The notes under the pieces: generated by a model
Database searches by the model: none
What the model was told of the DNA's origin: nothing
What the model saw: only the letters and a program-made list of their open reading frames with translations
Translations under genes and position numbers: made by a program
Part shown: in pieces, positions 44,458 through 53,392 of the stretch
Layout of the letters: each line of letters opens with the position of its first letter
Position numbering within the stretch: position 1 is the first letter of the stretch
NCBI GenBank assembly: GCA_045565285.1
Contig: JBJLFR010000023.1
Location: 62,001-126,000, forward strand
Direction: 5' to 3'
Length of the DNA stretch: 64,000 bases
Source: CACIIZ01 sp045565285
GTDB lineage: Bacteria; Pseudomonadota; Alphaproteobacteria; Rhodobacterales; Rhodobacteraceae

Positions 44458-45947
44458 GTGAATTTCAAAATTTGACACTTTCAAATGCATTAAATCTTCT
44501 TAAAAAAGGAGAAATAACTGCTGTTAATTTGACAGAATACTATTTAAATAAAATACATAATAGTAAAAAACTAAACGCATTTTGCCTTACAACATCAGAC
44601 TTAGCTATTTCACAAGCAAAGAATTGTGACAAAATGAAATCTGATAAAAGAGGTAAGCTATGTGGTATACCAATAGCAGTTAAGGATATTTTTTGTACTA
44701 AAAACCAAACAACACAAGCTGCCTCAAAAATTTTAGAAGGATTTATACCAGACTATGAAAGTACCATTACAGCAAAGTTGTGGAATGAGAATGCCATAAT
44801 GCTAGGTAAGCTGAACATGGATGAATTTGCAATGGGATCATCTAATGAAACTTCAATATATGGGCCAGCTATTAATCCTTGGAAATCAAAAAATAATGAC
44901 GAACACTTAACGCCAGGTGGCTCTTCAGGAGGATCTGCTGCTGCAGTTGCAGCTGATTTGTGTGTAGTAAGTATTGGTACTGACACTGGAGGATCGATAA
45001 GACAACCAGCATCATTTAATGGTGTGGTTGGCCTTAAACCAACTTATGGAAGATGTTCAAGGTGGGGAATCATAGCTTTTGCCTCTTCTCTAGATCAGGC
45101 CGGCCCTATTACTAAAACAGTTCGAGATTCAGCTATATTGTTGAATATTATTTCTGGTCACGACAGTAAAGATAGTACAAGTTCAAAAAATTCTGTTCCA
45201 GATTTTGAAGCCTTGCTTAATGATGATTTAAGAGGAAAAAAAATAGGTATACCAAAAGAGTATCAGATAGATGATACACCTACTGAAATATCAAAACTTT
45301 GGGAGAATGGTGTATCTTTATTAAAAGATGCCGGTGCGGAAGTCATTAATATTTCTTTACCTCATACAAAATATTCATTACCAGCTTATTACGTTATAGC
45401 ACCAGCAGAAGCTTCTTCTAATTTAGCCAGATATGATGGCGTAAGATATGGATATAGAGCATTACTCAAAAGTGATGGAGGTATCAATGAACTTTATAAA
45501 ATGACTAGGTCTGAAGGGTTTGGGGATGAAGTAAAACGACGAATAATGATTGGTACTTATGTTTTATCCGCAGGATTTTATGAAGCATATTATCAAAAAG
45601 CATTAAAGGTAAGAAGTTTAATTGAAGAAGATTTTAATAAGGTTTTCTCTAGTGGAATTGATGTAATTTTAACACCTACTACTCCTTCTCCTGCATTTGC
45701 ATTAAACTCAAAGATTAAGGAGAGCCCTGTTGAAATGTATTTGAATGATATCTTTACTGTACCAGTAAATTTAGCTGGGTTACCTGCTATTTCAATACCA
45801 ACTGGGCTATCTAATAATAATTTGCCATTAGGCTTACAATTAATAGGACCAAAATGGAATGAGCAAGAGATTTTGAATGTAGCTTATCGCCTTGAAAAAG
45901 ATATTAATTTTAATTATAAACCAAAATCTTGGTGGAATGATAAATGA
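44454..45947 (+). CDS. gatA: Asp-tRNA(Asn)/Glu-tRNA(Gln) amidotransferase subunit A
   Basis: Amidase-signature subunit of GatCAB that releases ammonia from glutamine. The Ser-cisSer-Lys triad lies in AVKDIF (Lys), TPGGSSGGSAAAVAA and TDTGGSIRQPASFNGVVGLKPTYG. 497 residues, normal. Located between gatC and a lipoprotein gene, both joined through ATGA overlaps. The partner gatB is far away at 9956-11470. Confidence 0.96.
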   Translation: MSEFQNLTLSNALNLLKKGEITAVNLTEYYLNKIHNSKKLNAFCLTTSDLAISQAKNCDKMKSDKRGKLCGIPIAVKDIFCTKNQTTQAASKILEGFIPDYESTITAKLWNENAIMLGKLNMDEFAMGSSNETSIYGPAINPWKSKNNDEHLTPGGSSGGSAAAVAADLCVVSIGTDTGGSIRQPASFNGVVGLKPTYGRCSRWGIIAFASSLDQAGPITKTVRDSAILLNIISGHDSKDSTSSKNSVPDFEALLNDDLRGKKIGIPKEYQIDDTPTEISKLWENGVSLLKDAGAEVINISLPHTKYSLPAYYVIAPAEASSNLARYDGVRYGYRALLKSDGGINELYKMTRSEGFGDEVKRRIMIGTYVLSAGFYEAYYQKALKVRSLIEEDFNKVFSSGIDVILTPTTPSPAFALNSKIKESPVEMYLNDIFTVPVNLAGLPAISIPTGLSNNNLPLGLQLIGPKWNEQEILNVAYRLEKDINFNYKPKSWWNDK

Positions 45948-46486
45948 GATTGAATTTATCATTCAAATTAATCTTTTTTTTTGTAATTATATTTTTAATA
46001 TCATGTCAGCAGAACTCTTCCCAGCAGGATTATTTTTCAACTATCAATAAAAATGAACTAGATCAGCAGTATGAAACAGAAAGTTTATCAGAAAACCACA
46101 ATCAAATAGACCTGTCTTTATCAACTTTGGAACAACAAAATATTGATAAACAAAAAGCTGCAAAAAAACTTGAAGATGCAAGAAAAGTTCGCATTGAAAT
46201 AGAAGTTGATAATACTATAAATTATTTAGATGAAATAAATGTCGCCAAATTTGCTAGAGACACTAAACATAAAATAGGTGAAGAAGTCTTTACCAGAACA
46301 ATTTATAGTATTTATAACAACTGGAATGAATGCTCAAAATTTAAAACTAAAGATGACGCTCAAAGAAAATTCTTATCAAATGGCGGGCCTTATAAAGATA
46401 AATTTAACTTAGATCCTGATGGCGATGGCTTCGCATGTGAATGGGATCCAGAAATATATAGAGAGCTATCTATTCCAAAAGATTAA
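45944..46486 (+). CDS. Excalibur-like domain lipoprotein
   Basis: A 180-residue predicted lipoprotein. The signal peptide ends in LISC with lipidated C21. A helical, polar middle part leads into a C-terminal domain with ECSKFKTKDDAQRKF, NGGPYKDKFNLDPDGDGFACEWD, which matches the excalibur calcium-binding pattern (DxDxDGxxCE, with paired cysteines). The function of such proteins is not known; calcium binding at the envelope is inferred. It overlaps gatA by 4 nt, so it is expressed with gatCA although no functional link is evident. Confidence 0.8.
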   Translation: MRLNLSFKLIFFFVIIFLISCQQNSSQQDYFSTINKNELDQQYETESLSENHNQIDLSLSTLEQQNIDKQKAAKKLEDARKVRIEIEVDNTINYLDEINVAKFARDTKHKIGEEVFTRTIYSIYNNWNECSKFKTKDDAQRKFLSNGGPYKDKFNLDPDGDGFACEWDPEIYRELSIPKD

Positions 46487-46495
46487 AATTTGCTA

Positions 46496-46708
46496 TTATT
46501 CAGAAGCAATCTTTATATCTCCAGCACACTGTCTACCGTCACGACCATCAACCATTTCAAAATCAACTTCTTGATTTTCATCTAATGTTTCTAAACCTGC
46601 TTCTCTAACAGCTGTAACATGTACAAAAACATCCTTTCCCCCACCTTCAGGTTGAATAAAACCAAAACCCTTGCTAGCATTAAACCATTTAACTATACCT
46701 TTAGTCAT
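46496..46708 (-). CDS. cspA: Cold-shock domain protein
   Basis: A 70-residue single cold-shock domain RNA chaperone. RNP1 is seen in KGFGFIQPEGGGKDVFVHVTAV and the protein starts GIVKWFNASKG, the standard CspA-type beginning. SD-like AAGGAC precedes the ATG. The 5' leader contains two GC-rich inverted repeats that could form alternative structures, typical of cold-shock genes. Confidence 0.95.
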   Translation of the reverse strand: MTKGIVKWFNASKGFGFIQPEGGGKDVFVHVTAVREAGLETLDENQEVDFEMVDGRDGRQCAGDIKIASE

Positions 46709-46732
46709 TTCTCTTGTCCTTTTTTCAAACTA

Positions 46733-46795
46733 CCGGCAAAACCGAGCCGGCTTCGGTGAAATCATATTTTGTAGCATTAACGGTCTATTAGACGG
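46733..46795 (-). promoter_or_regulatory. Structured 5' leader of the cspA transcript
   Basis: Upstream of cspA three inverted repeats occur close together. CCGGC (46733-46737) pairs with GCCGG (46746-46750). ACCGA (46741-46745) pairs with TCGGT (46753-46757). CGGTCTATTAGACGG (46781-46795) is a near-perfect palindrome. The first two use overlapping bases, so they exclude each other. This GC-rich block stands out in the AT-rich spacer and suggests a temperature-sensing leader as in other csp genes. Confidence 0.45.
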
Positions 46796-46957
46796 TTTAG
46801 GCATTACACTTATAATTAACAAAATAATATTAGCAGAAAAATTAAATAAGTACAATCCGAATACTTTTACTTGAAAGCAAAAATTTTATGTTATAATTAT
46901 TAATGTTAAAGTATTTTTTTACCTATCAATTATAATTTCTATACTAAACTAACTGAA

Positions 46958-47260
46958 TTGTTAATATATAAAGTATTTACTGAAGAGGAAAATAATCTAT
47001 TTATATCCAATGGGTATACAAATGGCTCACAGGCTGATTATAGAGATGGTTTTATACATCTTTCAGCAAGACATCAGTTATTGGACACAATTAATAAACA
47101 TTTTAACCATTTAAAAACTATATATATCTTTTCTTTTTATATAAATTCACTTGATAAAAATTTGAAATGGGAAAAATCACGAAATGAAGAATATTTCCCA
47201 CATTACTATGCTCACTTATTATTAGAGGATAATATATATGCTCTTAAAATTAAAAATTAA
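46958..47260 (+). CDS. DUF952 family protein
   Basis: A 100-residue protein of the DUF952 family, structurally related to glutathione S-transferase-unlike small alpha/beta folds and of unknown function. The conserved pattern is visible: IYKVF at the start, GSQADYRDGFIHLSARHQL, an LKWEKSRNEEYFPHYYAHL end. It begins with TTG and lacks a strong ribosome site. It is followed 22 nt downstream by pyrD; the DUF952-pyrD pairing is one I recall from alphaproteobacteria. Confidence 0.8.
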   Translation: MLIYKVFTEEENNLFISNGYTNGSQADYRDGFIHLSARHQLLDTINKHFNHLKTIYIFSFYINSLDKNLKWEKSRNEEYFPHYYAHLLLEDNIYALKIKN

Positions 47261-47282
47261 AGTTATATTTATTGAGGTAATT

Positions 47283-48380
47283 TTGAAAATATTATTTAAT
47301 AAGATTCTATTAAATGTAGCAAAATTACTAGATCCAGAAAAAGCTCATTTTTTTTTGTTGTTGTATTTAAAATTTTACTACTTAATTAAAATAACTCCTA
47401 TAAAAGACTTTAAAAGTTTAAATACTAAATTTTGTAATATAAAGCTTAAAAACCCTCTTGGATTAGCTGCAGGATTGGATAAAAATGCCAAAGCTATCAA
47501 AGGTTTATTTAATCTAGGTGTCAGTTTAATCGAAGTAGGGGCTGTTACTCCTAAACCTCAATATGGGAATAAAAAACCTAGGGTTTTCAGATTAAATAAT
47601 GATTTTGCAATAATAAATAGGCTTGGTTTTAATAATTTAGGGATGAAAAAGGTAAAAAAAAATATAAAAAAGAATATTGGTTATGGAGCATTGGGAATAA
47701 ATGTGGGAGCAAATAAAGATAGTAGGCATAAAATTTCAGACTTTATTAATGTTATTTCTTATTTTTCGAATGACGTAGATTATTTTACTTTAAATATTTC
47801 CAGCCCAAATACTTACGGTCTAAGAACTCTACATGAACGAAATAATCTTGAGAAATTACTTAGCAAACTAGTAATTAACAACAAACTAAAAAAAATTAGA
47901 ACTCCAATTTTAATTAAAATATCTCCTGATCTAGCAAATGAAGACCTAAAAACAGTAGTAGATTTATCCAAAACCTACAAAATTGCAGGAATTATTGCAA
48001 CAAACACAACAGTAAATAGAGATTATAATTTAAAAAGTAGCTATTCAAAAGAAGATGGAGGTTTATCTGGAAAACCTTTATTTAATCAATCTAATGTTAT
48101 TCTTGCTAAACTATATTTCCTTTCAAAAGGAACTATTCCATTAATAGGTGCTGGAGGAGTTTTTTCTGGAGAAGATGCTTATAAAAAAATATGTATTGGA
48201 GCAACAATAATACAACTTTACACTGCTTTTGTATTTAAAGGACCATTGGTGTTTCATAAGATTTTAGAAGAACTAAATACCCTTTTAAAAAAAGATGGAT
48301 ATAACCACATATCCGATGCAGTTGGTTCAAAAAATCATCAATTTTTAATTGATGAAACTGATCGTTCAATATTTGGATAA
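47283..48380 (+). CDS. pyrD: Dihydroorotate dehydrogenase (quinone), class 2
   Basis: Membrane-associated flavoenzyme of pyrimidine synthesis that reduces quinone. N-terminal helices (LLDPEKAHFFLLLYLKFYYL) are the class 2 membrane-binding part. Then come NPLGLAAGLDKNAKAIKGL, GVSLIEVGAVTPKPQYGNKKPRVFRL, the catalytic-Ser region NISSPNTYGLRTLH and GLSGKPLF with LIGAGGVFSGEDAYKKI. I use the TTG at 47283 with GAGG five nt upstream (365 residues) rather than the longer frame from 47238. The last 43 bp overlap the convergent MATE gene. Confidence 0.94.
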   Translation: MKILFNKILLNVAKLLDPEKAHFFLLLYLKFYYLIKITPIKDFKSLNTKFCNIKLKNPLGLAAGLDKNAKAIKGLFNLGVSLIEVGAVTPKPQYGNKKPRVFRLNNDFAIINRLGFNNLGMKKVKKNIKKNIGYGALGINVGANKDSRHKISDFINVISYFSNDVDYFTLNISSPNTYGLRTLHERNNLEKLLSKLVINNKLKKIRTPILIKISPDLANEDLKTVVDLSKTYKIAGIIATNTTVNRDYNLKSSYSKEDGGLSGKPLFNQSNVILAKLYFLSKGTIPLIGAGGVFSGEDAYKKICIGATIIQLYTAFVFKGPLVFHKILEELNTLLKKDGYNHISDAVGSKNHQFLIDETDRSIFG

Positions 48381-49666
48381 TAATAAATAAGAGTAATAGC
48401 TCTGATAATCAAAAACACATAAAGAGCAATCCATAGTCCACTATTTTGAAAAACTGAAGTTAGAAATAATGCTAAAATAAAATACATAATTGTAGAAAAA
48501 ATCATAGCCTTACGCATTTCAGAAGTATGAGTGGCACCAAAAAATACTCCATCCATAATATACGAAGGAAAACTGCATAAAGGTGCAAAAATTATCCAGA
48601 ACTGGAATTCCTTTGCTATTTTTAATACTTCCTCTGCATTGGTCATAAATTTAATAAGAGTATTTCCAAAAATAAGAAATATTGCAGACAAAAGCAAAGC
48701 TGTTAAAGCACACCAACTAGCACATAAAAAAACTGATTTTCTTAAAAGTACTAAATTTTTCTTTCCATAAAAAATACCCACCAATACTTCACTTGCAAAA
48801 GCAAAGCCATCTAAAGAATAAGCAAATATGTGTAAAAATTGTATTAATATTTGATTAATTGCTAATATATTAGTACCAAAACTTGAAGCCCAAAAGAAAA
48901 AACTTATAAATACTAATTCAAGCAAAAGAGATCTAAAGAAAATATTTGAATTAATATATAGTAGTTTTTTCCATTTTTCTTTTTTGTAAATTTTTTTCAT
49001 TAACAAATTTGGGAAATTATCTAAGTTTTTAAAACTTATAAATAATGCTAGCAAACATCCTAAAACTTCAGAGATTAAAGTAGCATATGCAACACCTTCG
49101 ATACCAAAGTCCAACTGGAATACGAAATATAAATTCAAAACTACATTAAGAAAATTTATAAAAAGTTGAATAAACAAAACACTTAGGGTTTTTTCCAATG
49201 CAATTAACCAACCTATTAATGGAATAGTAGCAATAGCAAATGGGGCAGATAAAACCCTTATTTCAGCATATTTTAAAGCTATAGTCTCTACACTTAATTC
49301 AGCTGGGGATATTGAAAAAAAAATAAAAAAAATAGGATAAGCTATAATCAAAAGAAAAAATCCCAAAATTATTCCTAATAATAACCCTCTAACTAAAGTT
49401 AGAAAAACTTCATCAGATTGTTGCGATCCCTTAGCCTGTGCTGTTAATCCAGTAGTTCCCATGCGAAGAAACCCACACATCCAGTAGAGGGAACTAATTA
49501 AGATAGAACCTAATCCCAGAGCCGCTATAAGTTTTGCATCAGCAAGCTGACCAATTACAGCTGTATCTACAAAACCAAGCAATGGTACCGTTATATTTGA
49601 AAGCATCATTGGAAGTGCAATTTTTAGAACTCTGTTGCTATCAATACTATCTTTTGATGCTTTCAA
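48338..49666 (-). CDS. MATE family efflux transporter (DinF-like)
   Basis: A 442-residue polytopic transporter with about 12 hydrophobic segments in two MATE repeats. The first repeat opens with ALPMMLSNITVPLLGFVDTAVIGQLADAKLIAALGLGSILIS and FLRMGTTGLTAQAKG, a pattern typical of the DinF subgroup of Na+- or H+-driven multidrug exporters. It starts at TTG, with GAGG five nt upstream. Substrate cannot be inferred. It is convergent with pyrD and divergent from the MerR operon. Confidence 0.92.
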   Translation of the reverse strand: MKASKDSIDSNRVLKIALPMMLSNITVPLLGFVDTAVIGQLADAKLIAALGLGSILISSLYWMCGFLRMGTTGLTAQAKGSQQSDEVFLTLVRGLLLGIILGFFLLIIAYPIFFIFFSISPAELSVETIALKYAEIRVLSAPFAIATIPLIGWLIALEKTLSVLFIQLFINFLNVVLNLYFVFQLDFGIEGVAYATLISEVLGCLLALFISFKNLDNFPNLLMKKIYKKEKWKKLLYINSNIFFRSLLLELVFISFFFWASSFGTNILAINQILIQFLHIFAYSLDGFAFASEVLVGIFYGKKNLVLLRKSVFLCASWCALTALLLSAIFLIFGNTLIKFMTNAEEVLKIAKEFQFWIIFAPLCSFPSYIMDGVFFGATHTSEMRKAMIFSTIMYFILALFLTSVFQNSGLWIALYVFLIIRAITLIYYYPNIERSVSSIKN

Positions 49667-49844
49667 AATACCTCATACCAAAAAATAAATCCTAATGTGT
49701 AAGTATACTAATTTAAAATTTTATGCCATTTTTTTGATCATTTTTATTAAAAAAAGGTAATTTTTTGTAATTTAATTAAAATAAAAATTTTTAATTAGAA
49801 ATTTCTAATTAAAATCTCCGGGAAATATATCGATAAAAGGAATG

Positions 49845-49873
49845 TAACGTAACGTAATACTTGACGTTAACGT
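49845..49873. promoter_or_regulatory. Candidate MerR-family operator before the beta-oxidation operon
   Basis: A perfect 10-bp palindrome ACGTTAACGT (49864-49873) lies directly beside the direct repeat TAACGTAACGTAA (49845-49857), with a -35-like TTGACG at 49861-49866. The MerR-type gene starts 37 nt further on. Similar ACGTNNACGT-type palindromes are known for LiuR-like MerR regulators of branched-chain and fatty acid breakdown. Autoregulation is the simple reading. Confidence 0.55.
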
Positions 49874-49909
49874 TAAGGTAAGATTGTTATCTTTTATAGG
49901 GAGTTATTA

Positions 49910-50323
49910 ATGAACAAATTAGATGTAGAATTTAGAACAATTAAGGAAATGTGTGATATATTTAAAGTTACACCAAGAACACTTAGATTTTATGAATTTA
50001 AGGAATTACTTTTTCCCATGCGGGAAGGTCAAAGAAGATTGTTTACTAGAAGAGATCAAGCTAGATTAAAACTTATTTTACAAGGAAAAAGGTTTGGCTT
50101 TTCTTTAGAGGAAATTAGGCAACTTCTTAATTTATATGATCTTGGGGACCAGCAAAAGACACAATTGTTAAAAACATATGAGCTTGCAAACGAAAGACTG
50201 AGAGTGATGATTAGCCAAAAGGATGAATTAACTTTGGCTATTGATGACTTAAAAAAAATGTTAAGTTGGGGTGAAGAAATTCTAGTGTCTAGAGGTATCA
50301 AATCAAAAAAGAAATTCTCTTAA
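49910..50323 (+). CDS. MerR-family transcriptional regulator (LiuR-like)
   Basis: A 137-residue regulator with an N-terminal winged helix (FRTIKEMCDIFKVTPRTLRFYEFKELLFPMREGQRRLFTRRDQARLKLI) and a coiled-coil dimer helix at the end. No cysteine cluster for metal sensing is present, so it is not a metal or redox MerR. Position directly before acyl-CoA dehydrogenase, thiolase and FadB genes fits the LiuR/PsrA-like role as controller of acyl-CoA catabolism. GGGAG precedes the ATG. A palindromic operator candidate lies upstream. Confidence 0.88.
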   Translation: MNKLDVEFRTIKEMCDIFKVTPRTLRFYEFKELLFPMREGQRRLFTRRDQARLKLILQGKRFGFSLEEIRQLLNLYDLGDQQKTQLLKTYELANERLRVMISQKDELTLAIDDLKKMLSWGEEILVSRGIKSKKKFS

Positions 50324-50357
50324 ATTTAAAATAAATTAATTATTGGAGTTTAAAAAA

Positions 50358-52133
50358 TTGATAACTTATAAAACACCAGTGGATGAGTACAATTTTTTAC
50401 TCCACGATTTCTTAAAAATTTCTCAGCAAAATATTGAATCATTCAGTGAATTAAACAAGGGTTTTACTACTGAAATTTTTGCAACTGCCGGAAAATTAGC
50501 ATCAGATGTTCTTTTACCAATAAATAGAATTGGGGACGTGGAAGGGTGTAAACTTGAAAATGGAGCAGTTATTACTCCAAAGGGGTTCATAAATGCTTTT
50601 AAAAAATTAAGAGAAGATGGTTGGACTAGTATAGATTGTGATGAAGAATTCGGAGGTCAGGGTCTGCCAACATCAATATCAATATTATTAGGTGAAATAT
50701 TTTCATCTTGTAATATTTCATTAACAATTTACCAAGCATTAACTCATGGAGCCTATGGAGCAATCCTAAAATATGGAACTGAAAATCAAAAAAATTTATA
50801 TTTACCAAAACTAATTTCTTGCGAGTGGACTGGGACAATGAATTTAACAGAGCCACAATGTGGTACTGACCTTAGTTTGATAAAAACAAAAGCTGAAAAA
50901 ATAACAAAAGAAAAATTTTTAATATCTGGTCAGAAGATTTTTATTTCCGCCGGTGAGCATGATTTAGCAGAAAACATAATACATCTGGTTTTAGCAAAAA
51001 TACCAGGCGGACCAAAAGGAATAAAAGGAATTTCTCTTTTTATTGTACCAAAATTTATTCCTAAAAAAAATGGGGATTTGAGCGAAAGAAACAATGTTAA
51101 AGTAGGTTCTATTGAAAAAAAAATGGGGATTCATGCAAATGCTACTTGTGTAATGAATTATGACTCTGCTACGGGCTATTTACTTGGGGAAGAACATAAA
51201 GGATTAGAAGCAATGTTTACTATGATGAATGAGGCTAGGTTAGGTGTTGGAGTGCAAAGTATTGCAATATCAGAAATAGCATATCAAAATAGTGTTACTT
51301 ACGCTAAGGAAAGAATACAAGGAAAATCCTTTTCTAATGAAGGAAAATTAAGTGCTGATTCAAAACCTATTATAAATCATCCAGATGTTAGGAGAAATTT
51401 GCTTGATCAGAAATCATTTATTGAAGGTGGAAGAGCATTATCTATATGGGTCGCATCTCTTCTTGATAAAAGCAACTATCTTTTGGATGATCGTGCCTAC
51501 GGTCTAGCATCACTTCTTACCCCTATAGTTAAAGGTTATTTAAGTGATGTTGGGTTTGAAATGACTGTTGTTAGTCAACAAATATTAGGAGGTCATGGAT
51601 ATATAGAAGAATGGGGAATGAGTCAATTTGTCAGAGATTCAAGAATTGCAATGATATATGAAGGAACAAATGGTGTTCAAGCAATTGATTTAGTGGGAAG
51701 AAAATTAAATTCTAATGGGGGTAAAAATATTATGTACCTTAGTGAATTAGTTCAAAATTTTATAACTGAGAATTCAAAAATAGAAGACTTAAATAATGAA
51801 TTTTTATCACCCTTAAAAGACTCAAAAAAAGATGTAGAAAAAGCTCTTGGTTTTTTTATATCTAATGGTTTAAAAAACCCTAACTGTGCACTAGCTGGTG
51901 CTTCTGATTTTCTTCATTTACTCGGAAATTTTTGTATTGGTTTTATGTGGGCAAAAATGGTAGCAATTATCTATAAAGAAAATACAATAATTAATAAAAA
52001 TACATTCCAAGAAGGAAAAATTTTAACAGGAAGATATTATATGCAAAATATACTCCCCAAAACAAATTATTTAGCAAAAAAAATTCTTTCAGGAGATAAA
52101 TTAATTATGTCCTTAAATACCGATCAATTCTAA
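50358..52133 (+). CDS. Acyl-CoA dehydrogenase
   Basis: FAD enzyme that introduces the alpha,beta double bond in acyl-CoA, first step of beta-oxidation. Family segments are TYKTPVDEYNFLLHDFLKI, MNLTEPQCGTDLSLIKTKA, EARLGVGVQSIAISEIAYQNSVTYAKER and the catalytic Glu in MIYEGTNGVQAIDLVGRKL. About 591 residues, the long FadE-type with an extra C-terminal domain as in DmdC-like/AidB-like dehydrogenases. I use the TTG at 50358 with TTGGAG nine nt upstream, since family members begin YKAPVRD-like; a TTG at 50343 would add five residues. It heads a three-gene operon all starting with TTG. Confidence 0.92.
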   Translation: MITYKTPVDEYNFLLHDFLKISQQNIESFSELNKGFTTEIFATAGKLASDVLLPINRIGDVEGCKLENGAVITPKGFINAFKKLREDGWTSIDCDEEFGGQGLPTSISILLGEIFSSCNISLTIYQALTHGAYGAILKYGTENQKNLYLPKLISCEWTGTMNLTEPQCGTDLSLIKTKAEKITKEKFLISGQKIFISAGEHDLAENIIHLVLAKIPGGPKGIKGISLFIVPKFIPKKNGDLSERNNVKVGSIEKKMGIHANATCVMNYDSATGYLLGEEHKGLEAMFTMMNEARLGVGVQSIAISEIAYQNSVTYAKERIQGKSFSNEGKLSADSKPIINHPDVRRNLLDQKSFIEGGRALSIWVASLLDKSNYLLDDRAYGLASLLTPIVKGYLSDVGFEMTVVSQQILGGHGYIEEWGMSQFVRDSRIAMIYEGTNGVQAIDLVGRKLNSNGGKNIMYLSELVQNFITENSKIEDLNNEFLSPLKDSKKDVEKALGFFISNGLKNPNCALAGASDFLHLLGNFCIGFMWAKMVAIIYKENTIINKNTFQEGKILTGRYYMQNILPKTNYLAKKILSGDKLIMSLNTDQF

Positions 52134-52167
52134 GTTATATTTAATTATTTTATGAAGGGAGAAGAAT

Positions 52168-53379
52168 TTGGAAGAAGCTTTTATTTATGATTCAGTAAGA
52201 AGTCCTAGAGGAAAAGGGAAAAGTGATGGATCTTTGCATGAACTAACATCTGTATACCTCTCATCAGAAATTCTAAAAGCAATAAGGGATCGAAACCATT
52301 TAGATACATCACTTTTAGATGATGTAATTTGGGGTAATGTTACCCAAATAGGGGAACAAGGAGGATGTCTTTCAAGGTCGGCCGTTTTAAAAGCAGGCTA
52401 TAATGAATGCACACCAGGACTTTCAATAAACAGATTTTGTGCAAGTGGTTTAGAGTCTATTAATTTAGCTGCCAATCAAGTGAAAGGTGGAGCAGGGATT
52501 GCTTATGTTGCTGGTGGTGTAGAAATGATGAGTAGGATACCGATGGGATCGGATGGTGCGGCAATTGCAGTTGACCCAACATTAGCAATGAATACTCATT
52601 TTGTCCCTCAAGGTATTTCTGCTGACATTATTTCAACCAAATATGGGTTTTCCAGAGATGATGTTGATAATTTCGCAGTTGAAAGTCAAAAAAGAGCACA
52701 TAATGCCTGGCTTGAAAAAAGATTTGTAAAATCAATTGTCCCAATATGTGATATTAATGGAATACAAATCTTAGAAAAAGACGAACACATAAGACCTGAT
52801 GCATCAATGCAAAGCTTAGGAGCTCTAAATCCTAGTTTTAAAGAGCTTGGAGAAACTATGCCTGGTTTTGATAATGTAGCTATCCAAAAATATCCTGATT
52901 TAGAAAAAATTCATCATATCCATCATGCTGGTAATTCAAGTGGTATAGTTGATGGATCCGCTGCTGTATTAATTGGTAACAAAAAATTTGGCCAAATTAC
53001 TAACTTAAAACCAAGGGCCAAAATACTAGCTACTTCAAAGGTAGGAACTGACCCAACTATTATGCTAACAGGCCCAATTCCAGCTACAGAAAAGGTTCTT
53101 AAGAATGCAAATATGAGTATCTCAGATATAGACCTTTTTGAAATAAATGAAGCATTTGCATCAGTTGTACTCAGATTTATGCAAGCATTTGATGTAGGGC
53201 ATGAAAAAGTAAATATTAATGGTGGAGCAATTGCTATGGGCCATCCTCTAGGTGCAACAGGTACTATGATACTTGGAACAGCACTTGATGAATTGGAAAG
53301 ATCAAATCAAAATGTTGCTTTAATTTCTTTGTGTGTAGCCTCAGGTATGGGAAGTTCCACAATAATTGAACGAGTTTAA
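52168..53379 (+). CDS. fadA: Acetyl-CoA C-acyltransferase (thiolase)
   Basis: Biosynthetic/degradative-type thiolase of 403 residues that cleaves 3-ketoacyl-CoA to acetyl-CoA. Active-site Cys in SINRFCASGLESINLAA, His in NGGAIAMGHPLGATGT and the second Cys in SLCVASGMGSS. It begins with TTG preceded by AAGGGAG six nt upstream. Position between acyl-CoA dehydrogenase and FadB argues for a degradative role. Confidence 0.94.
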   Translation: MEEAFIYDSVRSPRGKGKSDGSLHELTSVYLSSEILKAIRDRNHLDTSLLDDVIWGNVTQIGEQGGCLSRSAVLKAGYNECTPGLSINRFCASGLESINLAANQVKGGAGIAYVAGGVEMMSRIPMGSDGAAIAVDPTLAMNTHFVPQGISADIISTKYGFSRDDVDNFAVESQKRAHNAWLEKRFVKSIVPICDINGIQILEKDEHIRPDASMQSLGALNPSFKELGETMPGFDNVAIQKYPDLEKIHHIHHAGNSSGIVDGSAAVLIGNKKFGQITNLKPRAKILATSKVGTDPTIMLTGPIPATEKVLKNANMSISDIDLFEINEAFASVVLRFMQAFDVGHEKVNINGGAIAMGHPLGATGTMILGTALDELERSNQNVALISLCVASGMGSSTIIERV

Positions 53380-53392
53380 ACGGAGGAATATC

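Noticed and set aside
46671..46874. Plus-strand open frame of 67 codons
   Set aside because: It runs antisense across the cspA start and leader; no ribosome site or known motif.
47238..47282. Longer PyrD N-terminus starting inside the DUF952 gene
   Set aside because: The TTG at 47283 is preceded by GAGG and gives the normal class 2 N-terminus.
53366..53392. Longer FadB start inside the thiolase gene
   Set aside because: The TTG at 53393 has a strong CGGAGGA site just upstream, while the earlier start has none and adds nine non-family residues.
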